Positions 44,143 to 52,251 of a stretch of DNA of 57,736 nucleotides are shown here, one piece after another. The translations under genes and the position numbers were made by a program. The notes under the pieces are model-generated. The model did no database searches, was not told the DNA's origin, and saw only the letters and a program-made list of their open reading frames with translations. Origin of the DNA: an uncultured Ruminococcus sp. (lineage in GTDB: Bacteria > Bacillota > Clostridia > Oscillospirales > Acutalibacteraceae); the NCBI GenBank assembly GCA_902792115.1, contig CADAYJ010000004.1:1-57736 (forward strand). The letters run 5' to 3'. Each line of letters opens with the position of its first letter. Position 1 is the stretch's first letter.

Positions 44143-45072
44143 ATGCGCGAGCCTTCCGTTGTTGCCGTTGATACGAGAAACGACGATGTCCTCGCCGTCG
44201 GTATGCAGGCAAAGGAAATGATAGGCAGGACGCCCGGCTCGATAGTCGCGGTGCGTCCGCTCAGGGACGGCGTTATCGCCGACTTTGACATAACAGCGAC
44301 GATGCTTGAAAAATTCATTAAGAGCACGACTCATACCGGCGTGTTCAGCCACCCGAAGATCGTCATAGCGCTGCCCTCCGGCGTTACCGAGGTAGAGCGC
44401 AGAGCGGTAGAGGACGCTGCGGAGAGCGCCGGAGGAAGGAATATCGAGCTGATGGAGGAGCCGATGGCGGCGGCGCTCGGCGCGGAGCTGCCCGTTTTTG
44501 AGGCGGTCGGCTCGATGGTCGTAGACATCGGCGGAGGCACGAGCGAGGTCGCCGTTATCAGCTACGGTGATATCGTCCATTCCTGCTCCGTAAGAGTCGG
44601 CGGCGACAAGTTCGACGAGGCGATCATCGCGTATATCAAGAAGAACCACAACGTGTCCATCGGCGAAAGAACGGCCGAGGACGTCAAGATACTTATCGGC
44701 TCAGCCTTTCCGTTTGAGAACGAGGAGCCGATGGAGATCAAGGGAAGGAACCTCGCGGACGGTATGCCGCTCAACGTGAAGGTCACGCCTGCGGAGATCA
44801 GAGACGCGCTCGCGGACAGCTTCGCCGTTATCATCGACGGCATCAAGCAGACGCTTGAGCAGACTCCGCCGGAGCTTTGCGCCGATATTCTCGACAGAGG
44901 CATCGTCCTGACGGGCGGCGGCGCGCTCATCAGAGGGCTTGACAAGCTGATCTCGCGAGAGACGAATATCCCCGTATACGTTGCGGAGAATCCGCTCGAC
45001 TGCGTTGTGCTCGGCACGGGCAAGCGCCTCGAAATGGACGAGGAGCAGGACTATTTCGGGGATTACGAATAA
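44143..45072 (+). CDS. mreB: MreB-like rod-shape protein lacking its N-terminus
   Basis: 309 residues beginning MREPSVVAVD, with GGGAG five bases before the ATG. Usual MreB has about 30 more residues with the phosphate-1 loop (GIDLGTANT). Upstream in frame, codons spell KTLVYLKGKGVV, the end of that segment, but the frame closes at a TAA (44083-44085) with no ATG, GTG or TTG. Phosphate-2 (VVDIGGGTSEVAVIS) and the adenosine motif (TGGGALIRGLD) are intact. It heads mreC, mreD and mrdA. A filament able to bind ATP normally is doubtful. Confidence 0.9.
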   Translation: MREPSVVAVDTRNDDVLAVGMQAKEMIGRTPGSIVAVRPLRDGVIADFDITATMLEKFIKSTTHTGVFSHPKIVIALPSGVTEVERRAVEDAAESAGGRNIELMEEPMAAALGAELPVFEAVGSMVVDIGGGTSEVAVISYGDIVHSCSVRVGGDKFDEAIIAYIKKNHNVSIGERTAEDVKILIGSAFPFENEEPMEIKGRNLADGMPLNVKVTPAEIRDALADSFAVIIDGIKQTLEQTPPELCADILDRGIVLTGGGALIRGLDKLISRETNIPVYVAENPLDCVVLGTGKRLEMDEEQDYFGDYE

Positions 45073-45102
45073 CAAAATTTCCCCGCTTATGGAGTCATAC
45101 AG

Positions 45103-45954
45103 ATGAAAGAACACGGCTATGCGAAAAAAATACTGACGACGACGTTCGTCGTACTGCTCGTTACGGCGGCGGTCACGGCGGCAGTCGATAAAAATATATT
45201 CGCGGACTTTTACACGATGGTTTCGAAGCCCTTTCAGCAGACAAGCCGGGCGCTTTCCGGAGACGAAGCTGCCGCGCGCTCGAAGGAGGAGCTTCTGAGG
45301 GAGAACAGCGAGCTGCACAGCGAGATCAATGAGCTGACGAACCGCGTGATCGACTACGATACGATCAAAAAGGAAAACGAGATACTGAGAAAGTATTACG
45401 GAATAAAGGACGAGCACCCGGACTACGGCGTCGTTGTGGGTACGGTCATTCGCCGCGATCCGAACGACGATTTCTACGGCTTCACGATCGACAAGGGCAG
45501 CCGCGACGACGTAAAGCGCGGCGATCCCGTTATCACCGACAGCGGACTTGTCGGCTGGGTGAGCGAGGTGAACGTCACAACGAGCCGCGTCACAACGCTG
45601 CTCTCTCCCGAAGCCAAGGTCGGCGCGATGGATCAGAAAACGCACGACAGCGGCATTGCGACCGGCAGCGCTTCCCTTGCGGACGGCGGACAGTTTATGC
45701 TCTCCGTTATCTCCGCCGACAACAAAATGCGGGAGGGCGATATCGTCGTCACAACGGGAGTCGGAGGAGTGTATCCTGCCGATATCGTCGTCGGCAAGGT
45801 AGTAAAGCTCGGATTCAGCGAGTTTGATACGACGCCTTACGCCGTTATCGAGCCGTACGGAGACCTCAGAACGGTCTCCGACGTCGTTGTTATCACCTCG
45901 TTTGAAGGTCAGGGCGTTATCGAGGAAGCCGGGAGCGACTCGGATAAAAAATAA
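45103..45954 (+). CDS. mreC: Rod-shape determining protein MreC
   Basis: 283 residues. One N-terminal membrane helix (residues 10-28), a coiled coil (about 60-98, ENSELHSEINELTNRV), then the two beta-barrel domains with VIRRDPNDDFYGFTIDKGS, DSGLVGWVSEV and VVTTGVGGVYPADIVVGKV, all typical. MreC scaffolds elongasome enzymes outside the membrane and activates PBP2. GGAG eight bases before ATG; 30 bases after mreB. Confidence 0.95.
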   Translation: MKEHGYAKKILTTTFVVLLVTAAVTAAVDKNIFADFYTMVSKPFQQTSRALSGDEAAARSKEELLRENSELHSEINELTNRVIDYDTIKKENEILRKYYGIKDEHPDYGVVVGTVIRRDPNDDFYGFTIDKGSRDDVKRGDPVITDSGLVGWVSEVNVTTSRVTTLLSPEAKVGAMDQKTHDSGIATGSASLADGGQFMLSVISADNKMREGDIVVTTGVGGVYPADIVVGKVVKLGFSEFDTTPYAVIEPYGDLRTVSDVVVITSFEGQGVIEEAGSDSDKK

Positions 45955-46004
45955 ACCGCTTTGCAGCACACTGCATACAGCAAATTTGAAAAGGGGGTGT
46001 GCCA

Positions 46005-46601
46005 TTGATACCGGGAAAATATTACAGATACGCTCTCTATGCACTTGAGCTTTTTTTGCTCTGCATCATCGAAGGCACACCGGGGCTGCTGCCTGCAATA
46101 TACCTCGCGAGACCGCTGCTGCTTGTGAGCGCTGCGGTGAGTGCGGCGGCGTTTGAGCTGCCGTATTTTTCGCTGCTTTACGCAGTCGCGTGCGGCCTCG
46201 TTATCGACGTCGGCACGGGCGGCGTGATGGGGCTTACGTCGATCATTCTCGGCTTTATCTGCTACTATGAGTCGAGCTGGAACGACAAGTATTTCAAAAA
46301 CAATATCTACTTCGTGCTGCTGTACAGCGCGGTCGCTTCCGTGCTAGTGATAGGGCTGAAATGGTTCGTTTTCTGCTTTGTCAGAGAGTACGACGGCGTG
46401 TTCGCCCTGCTTCGCACGCACTATGTAATGAGAATGCTTTACACCTGGGCGGTCACACCGATCGTTTACCTGTTGACGATGGGCGTTTCAAAGGCGTTCA
46501 CGAAGGAAAAGAGAAAGATCAAGGTCAGAAAGAGAAAGAGAGTCCCGCCCTCGCAGCGCTCGGGCGCAAGCAGAAGAAGGGCGAAAAAGACGGACTACTG
46601 A
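46005..46601 (+). CDS. mreD: MreD-like membrane protein
   Basis: About 198 residues with five to six helices and a basic tail (KVRKRKRVPPSQRS). Weakly conserved, as MreD always is; position between mreC and mrdA, size and topology decide. A GGGGG site lies seven bases before TTG 46005; an in-frame GTG at 45999 is only one base from it and is less likely. Confidence 0.85.
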   Translation: MIPGKYYRYALYALELFLLCIIEGTPGLLPAIYLARPLLLVSAAVSAAAFELPYFSLLYAVACGLVIDVGTGGVMGLTSIILGFICYYESSWNDKYFKNNIYFVLLYSAVASVLVIGLKWFVFCFVREYDGVFALLRTHYVMRMLYTWAVTPIVYLLTMGVSKAFTKEKRKIKVRKRKRVPPSQRSGASRRRAKKTDY

Positions 46602-46667
46602 TATTTTGTCCGGCGCTTTGCGCGTCGGATCAGCTTATCAATAAAATTGATCGGAAGGAGCCGCGCA

Positions 46668-48710
46668 ATGCACAGAGCGGACGATACAAACAGTACGATC
46701 AGCTTCCGCGCAGCCGTCTGCGCGCTGCTGACGGTCGCGATATTTGCCGCGTTTGCCGTGAGGCTCTTTACGTGGCAGATCATAAAAAGCGACGATTACC
46801 AGAGCGACGCGCTGTCGTCAGCGTCGTATACAATGACGACGGAAGCCGGGCGCGGAGAGATACTCGACCGCAACGGCAAGGAGCTTGCCGTGAACGATCC
46901 CGGATACATGATAATATTCAACAAGCTCTATATGAAGGAGGGCACGGAGAACGAGATCATCAACAAGCTGATCGGTCTTATGAAGCTGCGGCACGAAGCA
47001 TGGATCGACGCTCTCCCTATATATATCGACGATTCGGGCGCATATCAGTTTAAAGAGGACTGCGACGCGACGATCGACTTCATCAAGAGCAAGGCTATGC
47101 TCGATATGAATAAGTACGCAACGGCGCAGGACTGCATGGACGCCTTCGAGGAGCGCTTCGACCTCGCCGATACCGAGTATTCGCAGCAGGAGAAGCGCGA
47201 CATCATCAGCGTACGGTACAACATGGAGTTCAAGGGTTATTCCTATTCCACTCCGTACCGCTTCGCCGAGAATATCAGCCGTGATATGATCGCGATCGTG
47301 CTTGAAAACTCGCAGGGCTTCCCCGGCGTTGAGTGTGCCGGAACATTTGTGCGCTATTATAAGGACAGCGCGCTGGTGCCGCATCTGATCGGCACGGTCG
47401 GCGCGATATCGCAGGAGGAATACGACAGCCTCAAGGATAAGGGCTATACGCTCGACGACACGATCGGAAAGAGCGGCATAGAGTCTGCGCTTGAAGAATA
47501 TTTGAAGGGCACCGGCGGAGAAAAGAGGATAACGAAAACGTCGGACGGCGCTATCGTGGACGAGGTGGAGACGGTCAAGGCAAAGCCGGGAGATACCGTC
47601 TACCTTACGATCGACTCAAAGCTGCAGGACGCGACAAACAGAGCGCTCGCGCAGAATGTCAGAGAAGCAGGAAAATCGCATTCGGACTGCGTCGCAGGTG
47701 CGGCGGTCATGATCGACCTGGAGGATTTTTCAGTTCTCGCCTGCTCGACGTATCCCACGTTCGATCTGCAAAAATATATGACGGACGAGAAGTATTACTC
47801 AAATCTGATGTCGGACAGCAAGCTGCCGCTGTTCGACAGGGCGCTCACCGGCAACTTTATCGTCGGTTCGACGTTCAAGCCGTGCGTCGCTGCGGCAGGT
47901 CTTGAGGAGGGCGTTGTAACGGGGACGTCAACGATCTTCTGCAAGCAGAATTACGATTACTACAAGACAGATATTATAAAATGCCTCGGCTACCATTCGA
48001 GCCAGAATGTGGAGCAGGCTCTCGCGAATTCCTGCAACTACTATTTCGCCGAGGTCGGAAGGCGTCTCGGAATAGAGTCGATGGACTTCTACGCGGAGAA
48101 ATTCGGTCTGGGAGTAAGCACCGGCATAGAGGTTTACGAGAGCAGAGGAATCCTCGCCGGGCGCGACAGCGAGACCTGGTTCGAGGGAAACACGTGCCAG
48201 GCGGCTATCGGTCAGTCGGACAATGCGTTCACGCCGATACAGCTCGCAACGTACGCCGCGACGGTAGCGAACGACGGTGTGCGCCTTCGCACACACTTTG
48301 TCGATAAGATCACGGACTACACGAAGACCGAGACGGTGCTCGATAATTCCGAGCAGCCGGAGGTCGTTGAGACGGTCGGCGTATCGACCGAGAATATGAG
48401 GATAGTCAAATCGGGTATGAGAAAGGTCGTCACCTCCGGTACGGCGAAGGAAATTTTCTCCGGATACCATATCCCGATCGCCGCCAAGACGGGTACAGCC
48501 GAGAATATCGGCACCGACAACGTGACGTTTATCGCGTTCGCGCCTTATGAAAACCCGAAGGTGGCGCTCGCCGTCGTTATCGAGCACGGCGGTGAGGGCA
48601 AATATTCAATGAATACGGCAAAGGCAATGCTCGACGCATACTTCGGTCCGCCAAAAAAGACGGCTTCCAAGTCGGCGTCCTCCAAGGCGTCCTCCGGCGG
48701 CGGTCGGTGA
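46668..48710 (+). CDS. mrdA: Penicillin-binding protein 2, elongation transpeptidase
   Basis: 680 residues. N-terminal membrane helix (about 17-40), dimerisation domain with AGRGEILDRNGKELAVN, and a transpeptidase domain. Active-site motifs: STFK at Ser401, SCN at Ser455-Asn457, KTGTA at Lys607. It crosslinks peptidoglycan during elongation with MreCD and RodA. A Ser/Lys/Gly-rich tail ends the protein. GGAAGGAG seven bases before ATG. Last gene of the operon; no clear terminator before the next promoter. Confidence 0.95.
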   Translation: MHRADDTNSTISFRAAVCALLTVAIFAAFAVRLFTWQIIKSDDYQSDALSSASYTMTTEAGRGEILDRNGKELAVNDPGYMIIFNKLYMKEGTENEIINKLIGLMKLRHEAWIDALPIYIDDSGAYQFKEDCDATIDFIKSKAMLDMNKYATAQDCMDAFEERFDLADTEYSQQEKRDIISVRYNMEFKGYSYSTPYRFAENISRDMIAIVLENSQGFPGVECAGTFVRYYKDSALVPHLIGTVGAISQEEYDSLKDKGYTLDDTIGKSGIESALEEYLKGTGGEKRITKTSDGAIVDEVETVKAKPGDTVYLTIDSKLQDATNRALAQNVREAGKSHSDCVAGAAVMIDLEDFSVLACSTYPTFDLQKYMTDEKYYSNLMSDSKLPLFDRALTGNFIVGSTFKPCVAAAGLEEGVVTGTSTIFCKQNYDYYKTDIIKCLGYHSSQNVEQALANSCNYYFAEVGRRLGIESMDFYAEKFGLGVSTGIEVYESRGILAGRDSETWFEGNTCQAAIGQSDNAFTPIQLATYAATVANDGVRLRTHFVDKITDYTKTETVLDNSEQPEVVETVGVSTENMRIVKSGMRKVVTSGTAKEIFSGYHIPIAAKTGTAENIGTDNVTFIAFAPYENPKVALAVVIEHGGEGKYSMNTAKAMLDAYFGPPKKTASKSASSKASSGGGR

Positions 48711-48732
48711 GACAGGCGCTGCCTGCCGTGCA

Positions 48733-48762
48733 TTGACAAAATGCGCGCAGGTGTACTATACT
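48733..48762 (+). promoter_or_regulatory. Promoter reading into the MITE and tandem repeats
   Basis: TTGACA (48733-48738), 18-base spacer, TATACT (48757-48762). Transcription would start near 48769, at the edge of the repeat element, giving a leader of about 580 bases for the gene at 49353. Confidence 0.6.
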
Positions 48763-48770
48763 ATATATAA

Positions 48771-48942
48771 GGAACCACTGAATAAATCACGCCCTACGGG
48801 CTGAGCACCCATCTTGCTTGCATCTTTTGGTCAAATTGAACTCAAAAACCTTGAAATACGTCAGTATTCCGGCGGCTTTTTCGTCCAATTTGCCTCAAAA
48901 TCTGACTGCGCAATATGGGCACTCGATTTAATCAGTGCTTCC
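48771..48942 (+). mobile_element. MITE-like element with inverted ends and a 4-bp target duplication
   Basis: 172 bp. The ends GGAA.CACTGA.TAAATC (48771-48788) and its inverse (48925-48942) match at 16 of 18 positions. Flanks are ATAA on both sides (48767-48770 and 48943-48946). No transposase frame fits inside. A truncated relative sits at 1951-2045. GGAA-type ends and a short duplication are seen with IS5-like elements; the family is inference. Confidence 0.75.
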
Positions 48943-48974
48943 ATAATAGATAATTTCGGCGCGGGAGAGAAAAG

Positions 48975-49337
48975 AATCGCGGAGATAGCTTCCGTTTTTA
49001 AGTAAATACGGGGCGGAGCTGTCAGCGGATACTGTCCGCAAGGATAAGGATCAGCGAGAACGAATAAGTGGCAATCGCGGAGATAGCTTCCGTTTTTAAG
49101 TAAACCTAGGGCGGAACTGTCAGCGGATACTGTCCGCAAGTATTAGAATTAGCGAGAACGAATAAGCCGCAATCGCGGAGATAGCTTCCGTTTTTATAGT
49201 AAACCTGGGGCGGAACTGTCAGCGGACACTGTCCGCAAGGATAAGTCGGAATCGCGAGAACGAATAAGTGGCAATCGCGGAGATAGCTTCCGTTTTTAAG
49301 TAAACCTGGGGCGGAACTGTCAGCGGATACTATCCGC
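48975..49337 (+). repeat. Four tandem units of about 98-102 bp, each with two hairpins
   Basis: Units begin with AATCGCGGAGATAGC at 48975, 49073, 49171 and 49273; periods are 98, 98 and 102, and the last is shortened to about 65. Each has CGGAG/TTCCG followed by five T, like a small terminator, then GCGGA-n5-TCCGC about 30 bases later. The loop of the second hairpin changes (TACTG, TACTG, CACTG, TACTA) while the stem is kept. The last hairpin ends directly before the ribosome site of the next gene. No shared open frame. It is not a CRISPR array since there are no spacers. Confidence 0.85.
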
Positions 49338-49352
49338 GGAAAGGACGCTTTT

Positions 49353-50585
49353 ATGAGCAGTTACTCACACAGAGGATACGAGCAGAGGACAAGCGGTTAC
49401 GGCAGACGCCGTCACAAGGCGTCCGGATTCAAGCGCAGACGCAGGGGCGGCGGTGCGGCAAAGGTCGCGGCGATAATTGCAGCCTCGGCGGCCGTTCTTG
49501 TGCTGCTGTATCTCTTTGCAGACAACATAATGCCCTTCGTCCGCTCGATAAAAGGCGCATCAAATGACACTCCCGATCAGCCGGTACAGTCGGATACGTC
49601 CGAAATCTCGGAAACTGTCGAGGAGCCTGAGCCGACTGTGGCGCAGGGCAGCTTCGATAAAGTGGACGGCAGCGTATTTATCCAGAACGGAAGCGCCTAT
49701 TCGCCCTTTAAGGGGCTTGATACGACGGCGAGGAATTACGCGGCTGTACTCAACAGCATTTCGTCGTCCCTCGCGTCGGACGTCGCCGTTTACGACGCCG
49801 TTATCCCGACGAACGAAGCCTTCGGGCTAAAGGGAGCGCTGCCGGGAAGCGCGTCGCAGAGCGATAACCTCGGCGTTATCAAGTCGTCTCTGTCAGACCG
49901 TGTTAAGGTTGTGGACGTGTATTCGGCGCTTGAGGCGCAGAAAAATGACTACATTTATTACCGCACCGACGAGTGTATGACGTCGAAGGGCGCGTATTAT
50001 GTATATAAAAAAATTGCCGATACGGCGGGCTACGGCGAGCGCACCGTCTATTCTCTGAGTACGCTTTCCGAAAAAAGCGGAACGCTTTCCCCGTTCTACG
50101 GCTCCTTCGTGACGCGGACGATGGGAAAGGATCAGCCGGACGGGAATCCGGAGCTGCTCGGCAGCGGAGATATCGTCGAATATTACAAGCTGCCTGTGCA
50201 TTACAACTGTTACAGCGTCGATCTCAAAACGGGAAACCGCGTCGAGACTGATCTCTTCAAGGAAAGCGACGCTATATCCGATATCCTCAATATTTTCCCG
50301 GGGAAGGATAAGGCGCTGCTCACGATCGAAAATCTCCAGAGCAGCACCGACAAAAAGCTGCTGATCGTAAAGGATCACTCCGCCGAGCCGGTCATAGGAT
50401 ACCTTATTCCGCATTATACAGAGGTGTTCGTCGCCGACGTTTCACTGTACAGCGGCAGCCTCGCGGATTACATCAATGAAAACGAGATAACCGATATCCT
50501 CTTTATCAACGGGATCGACAGCGCCAACAATGCACTTTATTGTCAGAGAATGAGGGATTTGTTTGACAACAGTTTATCAGATTAA
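49353..50585 (+). CDS. Membrane-anchored DHHW-family protein with lost active-site residues
   Basis: 410 residues. A Lys/Arg-rich cytoplasmic N-terminus (residues 1-35), one helix (36-60) and an extracellular domain. YYRTDECMTSKGAYYVYKKIA corresponds to the family hallmark RTDHHWTSKGAYYAY, so Asp-His-His-Trp has become Asp-Glu-Cys-Met. Near the end KLLIVKDHSAEPVIGYLIPHY and SLADYINENEITDILFI match the family's KDSYAN and closing regions. DHHW proteins are SGNH-hydrolase-like, possibly wall or polysaccharide acyl enzymes; this one looks inactive or altered. AAAGGA precedes the ATG. Confidence 0.82.
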   Translation: MSSYSHRGYEQRTSGYGRRRHKASGFKRRRRGGGAAKVAAIIAASAAVLVLLYLFADNIMPFVRSIKGASNDTPDQPVQSDTSEISETVEEPEPTVAQGSFDKVDGSVFIQNGSAYSPFKGLDTTARNYAAVLNSISSSLASDVAVYDAVIPTNEAFGLKGALPGSASQSDNLGVIKSSLSDRVKVVDVYSALEAQKNDYIYYRTDECMTSKGAYYVYKKIADTAGYGERTVYSLSTLSEKSGTLSPFYGSFVTRTMGKDQPDGNPELLGSGDIVEYYKLPVHYNCYSVDLKTGNRVETDLFKESDAISDILNIFPGKDKALLTIENLQSSTDKKLLIVKDHSAEPVIGYLIPHYTEVFVADVSLYSGSLADYINENEITDILFINGIDSANNALYCQRMRDLFDNSLSD

Positions 50586-51318
50586 CGGATACAGAAATAA
50601 CAATTACATAGGCGGCGACAGTATGCTCGGCAGGAAGATCGACGTGAAGGTCACGTCGGCGATCCCGTATGCGGGGCTTTACAGCGGCTACTATATGTCC
50701 GGAACGCGCCGCAAAAACGTATTCCTCCTCTCTAAAGAGCATCCGAGGGATCATGTCCGCTGCACCGTCGTCGCGATCGCGCAAAGCCGCAGCGGTACTC
50801 AGGTGCGCCTTATCGCAGCGCCCGAGGGGCAGATCTACTATGAGCCGCTCATCAAGAAGAGACTCAAAAGGCTGCGGAACTTTCGCGTCGGAAGAATAAG
50901 CTGCCTGTACGAGAAATCATGCGGAGCGATCGTGTTCTACCGCGCGCCGGAGGACTTGATGGTTCTGCTCGTCAAGAACAAGAACGGCCGCTACTGGTCG
51001 TTCCCTAAGGGGCACGTTGAGCTTGGCGAAAACGAGCGTCAGACGGCTATCCGCGAGATCAAGGAGGAGACCGACCTCGACGTCGTGATCCAGCCGGGAT
51101 TCCGCGAGACGAGCGACTACTGCCCGTTCGGCAAGGTGCGCAAGCGCGTCGTCTTCTTCCTCGCCGAGGCGAAGAGCAGAGACGTGCATATCCAGGAAAG
51201 TGAGATCGACTACTTCATCTGGGTACCGTTTTCAAAGGCGCGCTCGATGTGCAGCTACGACAACGACCTTCGCGTTATCGACAAGGCCGAGCGATATCTC
51301 GGCGGCATGACGGAGTGA
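50563..51318 (+). CDS. Nudix hydrolase with an N-terminal extra domain
   Basis: 251 residues if TTG 50563 is used, six bases after GAGGG and overlapping the previous gene by 23 bases; ATG 50623 is the alternative (231 residues). Residues about 20-120 (LGRKIDVKVTSAIPYAGLYSG) resemble the N-terminal part of clostridial pyrophosphatase-like proteins, by memory. The Nudix box GHVELGENERQTAIREIKEE lies near residue 151 with the metal Glu residues present; EETDL has Asp for the usual Gly. Likely hydrolyses a nucleoside diphosphate derivative. Coupled to nth by a 5-base gap. Confidence 0.88.
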   Translation: MTTVYQINGYRNNNYIGGDSMLGRKIDVKVTSAIPYAGLYSGYYMSGTRRKNVFLLSKEHPRDHVRCTVVAIAQSRSGTQVRLIAAPEGQIYYEPLIKKRLKRLRNFRVGRISCLYEKSCGAIVFYRAPEDLMVLLVKNKNGRYWSFPKGHVELGENERQTAIREIKEETDLDVVIQPGFRETSDYCPFGKVRKRVVFFLAEAKSRDVHIQESEIDYFIWVPFSKARSMCSYDNDLRVIDKAERYLGGMTE

Positions 51319-51323
51319 GCGCG

Positions 51324-51968
51324 ATGAAGAAAATATCAAACAAGGAGCGCGCGGCGCTCGCCGTTGACGCTCTGAAAAAAGAGTACCCCGGCGCCGTGTG
51401 CTCTCTTATATATGAAAAGCCGCATGAGCTGCTCATCGCGACGCGGCTCTCGGCTCAGTGTACCGACGCACGCGTGAATATGGTCACGCCGGCGCTCTTT
51501 GAAAGGTACAGATCCTCGGAGGATTTCGCGAAGGCGGATATCGAGGACGTTGAGCGCCTTATAAAGAGCTGCGGTCTCTACAAGACGAAGGCTCGCGATA
51601 TAGTGGAAATGTCAAGGCAGATCTGCGAAAACTTCGGCGGAAAGGTTCCCGATACGATCGAGCAGCTGACGACGCTCTCCGGGATCGGCAGGAAAACGGC
51701 AAACCTGATCGTCGGAGACGTGTACGGCAAGCCTGCCGTCGTTGTGGATACGCACTGCATACGGATAACGTCGCGCCTCGGCTTCCACGACAGCAAGGAC
51801 GCCGTTAAAATAGAAAAGATCATGAGAGATGCGCTCGATCCTGCGGAATCGAACGATTTCTGCCACCGCCTCGTTCTTCACGGCAGAGCTGTCTGCACGG
51901 CGAGATCGCCGAAGTGTGCGGAGTGCTGCATGAGAGATTTCTGCGAAAAGGAGAACGGAGAGGCTTAA
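51324..51968 (+). CDS. nth: Endonuclease III, DNA glycosylase/AP lyase
   Basis: 214 residues. Removes oxidised pyrimidines. The helix-hairpin-helix LSGIGRKTAN holds catalytic Lys124; VDTHCIR holds Asp142. The [4Fe-4S] Cys pattern C-x6-C-x2-C-x5-C is complete at the C-terminus (CTARSPKCAECCMRDFC). GGAG precedes ATG 51324. Ends at the terminator at 52021. Confidence 0.97.
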   Translation: MKKISNKERAALAVDALKKEYPGAVCSLIYEKPHELLIATRLSAQCTDARVNMVTPALFERYRSSEDFAKADIEDVERLIKSCGLYKTKARDIVEMSRQICENFGGKVPDTIEQLTTLSGIGRKTANLIVGDVYGKPAVVVDTHCIRITSRLGFHDSKDAVKIEKIMRDALDPAESNDFCHRLVLHGRAVCTARSPKCAECCMRDFCEKENGEA

Positions 51969-52020
51969 CGGGTAATAGGTGTATTATCATACAGTCGTCT
52001 ATTTGTTTACATAGTATTTG

Positions 52021-52060
52021 ATCCGGGCAGGCAGAAAGCGCTTATCGCCCGGATTTTTTT
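52021..52060 (+). terminator. Terminator after nth
   Basis: ATCCGGGC (52021-52028) pairs with GCCCGGAT (52047-52054), inner AAGCGCTT, then seven T. Confidence 0.9.
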
Positions 52061-52101
52061 ACATATCTTTATTATAAATGCACATGATATAACGAATGAA
52101 T

Positions 52102-52118
52102 TTGTGAACGATTCACAA
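52102..52118. promoter_or_regulatory. Palindromic site upstream of the M23 gene
   Basis: TTGTGAA-cga-TTCACAA, seven perfect bases per arm, 26 bases before the -35 box. Suited to an activator or repressor dimer; the factor is unknown. Confidence 0.5.
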
Positions 52119-52143
52119 AGATTACAAACTTTAACAAAAGTGG

Positions 52144-52171
52144 TTGCATTTCTGTAACTTTCTGTTATAAT
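52144..52171 (+). promoter_or_regulatory. Promoter of the M23/G5 gene
   Basis: TTGCAT (52144-52149), 16-base spacer, perfect TATAAT (52166-52171). The leader contains a GCCGC/GCGGC hairpin near 52211-52228. Confidence 0.65.
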
Positions 52172-52251
52172 ATATATAGTTAATTTTTACAGACGTGTAA
52201 CAATTAAGCTGCCGCGGAATTCTGCGGCCTAGACAATTAGGGGTTGTTTTT

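Noticed and set aside
48814..49005. Short frame through the MITE (LEIRQYSGG...) also present in the 1951-2045 copy
   Set aside because: Differences between the copies are not concentrated at third positions, so there is no sign of protein selection.
48975..49337. Possible CRISPR array
   Set aside because: Units are contiguous, 98-102 bp, without variable spacers, and no cas gene is present.
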